Shown here piece after piece: positions 61,138 through 64,000 of a stretch of DNA of 64,000 nucleotides. Under the pieces are notes generated by a model. The model searched no databases, had not been told where the DNA came from, and saw only the letters and a program-made list of their open reading frames with translations. Numbering within the stretch: the first letter of the stretch is position 1; the number at the start of each line of letters is the position of its first letter. A program made the position numbers and the translations under genes. The DNA comes from Haloarcula nitratireducens (GTDB taxonomy: Archaea > Halobacteriota > Halobacteria > Halobacteriales > Haloarculaceae): positions 1-64,000 of the forward strand of contig NZ_RKLT01000009.1 of NCBI RefSeq assembly GCF_019599505.1, in the 5' to 3' direction.

Positions 61138-62238
61138 TCATTTCTCAGCTTCAGGAGTATCGAACAGTTCCGTAGTAGTCTCGATTGCCAGCCGCCGTGG
61201 CGTGAACGAGGCCTCGGCAACAGAAGAAACGCCATCCTCGCTCAGGTCAAGATCCGCTATTTGTGGATCATACACTTTGGCTGCCCCCAGCGGGGCGTAC
61301 CGCTCTACTATCGGGAGCGTGCCGATCTGGGACGCTGTTTCCCACCCTGTTATGGCAGCGATGTCGGAGTCATCCGGAAGTGAGGCAAGGTCGTCAGCTA
61401 CCAGATGCGCGCCGAGATACTGGACGAGTCGGCGACTAGTCCTGACATTCGAGTTGATGGCCCCTTCACCGTCCGACTGAACAGCCTCCATATGCTCCAT
61501 TAGACCATCGTGGTCGTCGGGCGCTGGCTGGAAGACCGCCACAAGACCGACACCGTTAGTTGCGATTTCGTTAAACGTACTCGCCGACTCGATGATCCGG
61601 TGGCGGGGGTATTGCCCAGTGTCATCATAGTATAACGAAATGGCGTCGAGCACTGTTCGCACCGTCGCTTCAATCGTCTGGTTGGTCGCCAACACTCCAA
61701 TTTCGAGTCCCTGAACGGGGGTGTCATCTTGGCGCCCCCCATCGCTTGACCCGCTCGGATATACCCAGTCGGGGTCGAACTCGGGTGTGTACTGGACCCC
61801 AGCCGGGAGATTCTCAGTCGAGAGATAACTGAAGTCGAACTCATCCGGTTGATTGAGGTCAACCTCGTCTGGTGTCAGATCGCGTTTGACCTCACGTATG
61901 GCCGACTTGTCACTGTTAGCCGTTGTGGTTAGATATTCGACGTTCGAGCCTATGAGCGGCAGGATTCTGGGCATCAATTCGGCTTCCATCCCGTCGAGTG
62001 GGATACCCTTGGAGAGCCACTTGTCCCCATCTTCGGCGCCCTTCTGTTGGGCTTGCTCGGCCGTGGCGTCGCTCTCTTCGGGTATTGTCTCCCCATCGGC
62101 AGCCCCATGTTCTGGTGTGACCTCGTTCTCCTCAACTGCTCTGTTCGATTCAGCCTGTTCGTTTGAGGCAGCGTCGTCCGTCAATGGCGGTTCGTCGTCC
62201 GATTCCGCGTGCGAGTCTGAATTTTGATCAGATACCAT
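61138..62238 (-). CDS. Large acidic protein of unknown function in the Hsp70/J-domain locus
   Basis: 366 residues. The first 75 residues are a very acidic, Glu/Asp/Ala-rich disordered stretch; the rest is a soluble domain (WLSKGIPLDGMEAELMPRIL, LEIGVLATNQTIEATVRTVL, LVAVFQPAPDDHDGLMEHME). No GrpE or J-domain pattern. It converges on the Hsp70 gene (126 bases between stops) and its ATG overlaps the stop of a tiny membrane-protein gene, TGATG. No family recognised. Confidence 0.7.
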   Translation of the reverse strand: MVSDQNSDSHAESDDEPPLTDDAASNEQAESNRAVEENEVTPEHGAADGETIPEESDATAEQAQQKGAEDGDKWLSKGIPLDGMEAELMPRILPLIGSNVEYLTTTANSDKSAIREVKRDLTPDEVDLNQPDEFDFSYLSTENLPAGVQYTPEFDPDWVYPSGSSDGGRQDDTPVQGLEIGVLATNQTIEATVRTVLDAISLYYDDTGQYPRHRIIESASTFNEIATNGVGLVAVFQPAPDDHDGLMEHMEAVQSDGEGAINSNVRTSRRLVQYLGAHLVADDLASLPDDSDIAAITGWETASQIGTLPIVERYAPLGAAKVYDPQIADLDLSEDGVSSVAEASFTPRRLAIETTTELFDTPEAEK

Positions 62239-62384
62239 CAGTTGTCCTGGAGCTTCCGCTGTTCACTTGTCGAGGGGTGAAGACCGACCACAAGTAGCGC
62301 TGGTATGATCCAAATAGCGGTTCGTGGATTGCGCTTCAGGAAGGCAATGATACGTTCCCTTGGTCCCTCTTGCTGAGCCCGCAT
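62238..62384 (-). CDS. Tiny membrane protein coupled to the acidic protein
   Basis: 48 residues from the ATG at 62384: MRAQQEGPRERIIAFLKRNP, then RTAIWIIPALLVVGLHPSTS, ending QRKLQDN. One membrane-spanning segment with a basic N-side. Its TGA overlaps the ATG of the acidic-protein gene (TGATG), the mark of translational coupling, which makes it a credible gene despite its size. A TATA-rich stretch lies upstream (62455-62485). Confidence 0.55.
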   Translation of the reverse strand: MRAQQEGPRERIIAFLKRNPRTAIWIIPALLVVGLHPSTSEQRKLQDN

Positions 62385-62557
62385 CAGCCGCCTGAATAGG
62401 CTGTCGTTGTTCTGTCTTCATTCCCTGTCCTCTCTAACCTGGACCATTTAGGAGAAAAATTATATTTTATTTATATAAGTGTTTTACTATATGCGGTTAT
62501 TTTGGCGCCGTCACGAGGGAATCGGTGGTGTCAAATAACCGGTTATCGCCGTGGAAC

Positions 62558-63805
62558 TCACCTACTGAGCTGCTGCCTCACCGCTGCAATCGGTGTCCCG
62601 ATGAGTGCAAGCAGCACGATTCCGATACCGACGGTAGCAAGTGGCCCCGTCCCGGTAACCTGTCCGCTCTGGATGAACAGCACGATGAAGATGATCGCTG
62701 CGAGGGCACCGCCTGCCACCTCGATATTCTCAGTCCAGTCCGGAATGTCGACGACGTTGCTGACCCCGCGGAGTCGACCGTAGAGACACGCCACCGAGAC
62801 AGCCAATAGCAGAATCGTGAGTGCACCCCCTCCAATGAGAAGCACGAGACTCCACAGAACAGCGAAAAGCGCGGGGAGCGCTAGGAGTCGTGTAGGCGTG
62901 GTACTCTTTGTGAACTGGTTGCCGACACTAGCCCTCCCACCGGAAGTGACTCTGTCGCTGAACCGGTCAAGATACGCAACGCTCAGCAGTCCAACGAGAG
63001 CGAGGCTAACGGCAACAGTCCCAGCATCTCGGATGATCGGAATAGGGACGCTGCCGAGTACGAATTCGACTACCAATACATAGAGCAGATAGCTCACACC
63101 GACGAGGTCAAGCAACGAGAACATCGTCGACACTTCCATTGCTGCGAGATCGACTGTCGACCGGACATGGTCGATTACGCGTCCGAATGTCCCCGACTCA
63201 TCATCCTCTGTCTCGTCCTTGTCCGCATCGGTGGTTTCGTTCGTTCCCGTACGCTTGCCGCCGTCAGTTGCACGGGTGGAGTAGGTCTTCGAACTGTCCG
63301 TGTCGATGTCGGTTTCACCGGCCTGCCGACGCCGTGCGCGTTCGTGACGGCGCTCCTCACGGGTAGACCGATTCTGTTGCTGGTCGCGACTAGACGACCG
63401 TTGCTTGTTCCACTCTTGGTCATGGGTTTTGTGTCCCGATTCGGATTCATCAACCTCCGACTCCAGTCCGAGGTCGCGTGCCGAGACGCTATTTGGATCG
63501 CCCAAGGCGTCGTTTGCTTGCCACGTCTCGTAGGCTTCTGTCGCCTGCTCAGCTCCGAACCGTTCCCGAAAGGTATCGTAGTCTTCCTTCGAGTCCGTCG
63601 AATTGAGTGTCTGTCTGGCCTTGTTGAACTGCTTCCACCGCTCGTCAGCATTGTCGTGTGTCGATAGTTCTGGCTTGAACTCGGCGACGTACTTTTTCGT
63701 ATGGTTGGCGATATCAGTCGCGTCAGCCGACGGTGGTACTCCGAGTCGTTCGTAGTAATCCTCCCTGTTGATATCGGGGGCAGTAAACTCCTGGGTAGCG
63801 CTCAT
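62558..63805 (-). CDS. Multi-spanning membrane protein with degenerate J domain
   Basis: 415 residues. J-domain fold over about 15-78 (EDYYERLGVPPSADATDIAN, FNKARQTLNSTDSKEDYDTF), but the HPD motif is replaced by Lys-Pro-Glu (44-46, AEFKPELS), which should abolish normal Hsp70 stimulation. Then RERFGAEQATEAYETW, parallel to the RFG/YxxW segment of the protein at 25363-26682, a polar Arg/Asp linker (about 100-205), and some seven hydrophobic segments. A paralogue of that protein. Follows a HEAT-like gene after 34 bases, and the tiny membrane-protein gene lies 173 bases beyond its stop. Confidence 0.83.
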   Translation of the reverse strand: MSATQEFTAPDINREDYYERLGVPPSADATDIANHTKKYVAEFKPELSTHDNADERWKQFNKARQTLNSTDSKEDYDTFRERFGAEQATEAYETWQANDALGDPNSVSARDLGLESEVDESESGHKTHDQEWNKQRSSSRDQQQNRSTREERRHERARRRQAGETDIDTDSSKTYSTRATDGGKRTGTNETTDADKDETEDDESGTFGRVIDHVRSTVDLAAMEVSTMFSLLDLVGVSYLLYVLVVEFVLGSVPIPIIRDAGTVAVSLALVGLLSVAYLDRFSDRVTSGGRASVGNQFTKSTTPTRLLALPALFAVLWSLVLLIGGGALTILLLAVSVACLYGRLRGVSNVVDIPDWTENIEVAGGALAAIIFIVLFIQSGQVTGTGPLATVGIGIVLLALIGTPIAAVRQQLSR

Positions 63806-63839
63806 GCTGAACCCCCTTTGTCCCGATCATGGATCATTG

Positions 63840-64000
63840 TCACACCAGCTCCTCCGCGTGCTCGCGCACTTCTTGTTCTGGATCGTTTCTCGCCATCTCT
63901 TGGAGCCGTTGTCGCGTCTCCCGTGCTGGGATACCGGCCAACATATAGCAGGTCCCGATTCTGACGTCGGGGTGCTTGTCTTCGCTAAGCTCTAGCGCAG
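63840..64000 (-). CDS. HEAT-like repeat protein, C-terminal fragment
   Basis: The last 52 residues are visible; the gene continues past the right edge. ALELSEDKHPDVRIGTCYML and IPARETRQRLQEMARNDPEQ, ending EHAEELV, show the paired-helix pattern of HEAT/PBS-lyase repeats (Asp-x-x-Pro and Val-Arg positions). It lies 34 bases upstream of the J-domain gene, so it belongs to the same operon. HEAT repeats usually mediate protein-protein contacts, perhaps scaffolding the chaperone complex. Confidence 0.6.
   Translation of the reverse strand, partial: ALELSEDKHPDVRIGTCYMLAGIPARETRQRLQEMARNDPEQEVREHAEELV

Noticed and set aside
1..64000. tRNA, rRNA or CRISPR arrays
   Set aside because: No tRNA-like cloverleaf, rRNA stretch or regularly spaced direct repeats were recognised by reading; a dedicated RNA search could still find one.

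Overview
The window reads as chromosome-island or megaplasmid DNA of a haloarchaeon (class Halobacteria). The evidence is strongly acidic proteins, an Orc1/Cdc6 initiator, TATA boxes about 25 bases before leaderless starts, bacterio-opsin-activator-type HTH and other haloarchaeal winged-helix regulators, haloarchaeal IS200/IS605, IS6 and IS1595 debris, and an archaeal-type pilin N-terminus. No rRNA, tRNA, CRISPR array or integrase was recognised. Genus cannot be given.

Layout. (1) 1-4.3 kb: ArdC-like protein, small winged-helix proteins and orc1/cdc6, with three direct repeats beside orc1 that may be an origin. (2) 4.3-6.1 kb: solo IS200/IS605-derived element and a repeated, apparently RNA-structured element. 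(3) 6.1-16.1 kb: surface-glycan cluster A (flippase, two GT4 glycosyltransferases, a multi-spanning membrane protein, three alkaline-phosphatase/sulfatase-fold proteins, one deacetylase). (4) 16.4-17.9 kb: zinc-ribbon protein and a DUF433/PIN-like toxin-antitoxin pair cut short by an IS scar. (5) 17.9-23.1 kb: conjugation-type module (membrane AAA ATPase, TrbL/VirB6-like channel protein, large surface protein, VirB2-like pilin). (6) 24.2-27.5 kb: three-gene operon with a membrane J-domain protein and a membrane-anchored DnaJ-type cysteine-array protein. (7) 28-32 kb: regulators, coiled-coil plasmid-type protein, GIY-YIG nuclease. (8) 32.3-44.4 kb: surface-glycan cluster B, with a very AT-rich core (34.9-43.4 kb), ending in an NAD-dependent epimerase. 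(9) 44.5-51.1 kb: membrane protein, truncated pilin, accessory small genes, coiled-coil protein, MITE. (10) 51.8-58.2 kb: DprA-like protein with a RecQ helicase fused to a phosphoribosyltransferase domain, a membrane-bound HNH nuclease and a regulator. (11) 58.7-64 kb: zinc-ribbon membrane protein, short Hsp70, acidic protein, tiny membrane protein, a second membrane J-domain protein and a HEAT-like protein running off the window.

How it fits together. The two glycan clusters probably build and export a surface polysaccharide or N-glycan: cytoplasmic GT4/GT2 enzymes assemble it, two flippases move it, and five alkaline-phosphatase-fold proteins plus a deacetylase may decorate it. The rest is mobile and defence-like DNA. 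The most unusual content is the pair of J-domain/zinc/Hsp70 loci (24.2-27.5 and 58.7-64 kb), which share a paralogous multi-spanning J-domain protein. They look like a membrane-linked chaperone system that I do not recognise as described. The RecQ-phosphoribosyltransferase/DprA pair and the HNH membrane nuclease next to it are the best defence candidates. All functions are inferred from sequence motifs; none was tested by database search.
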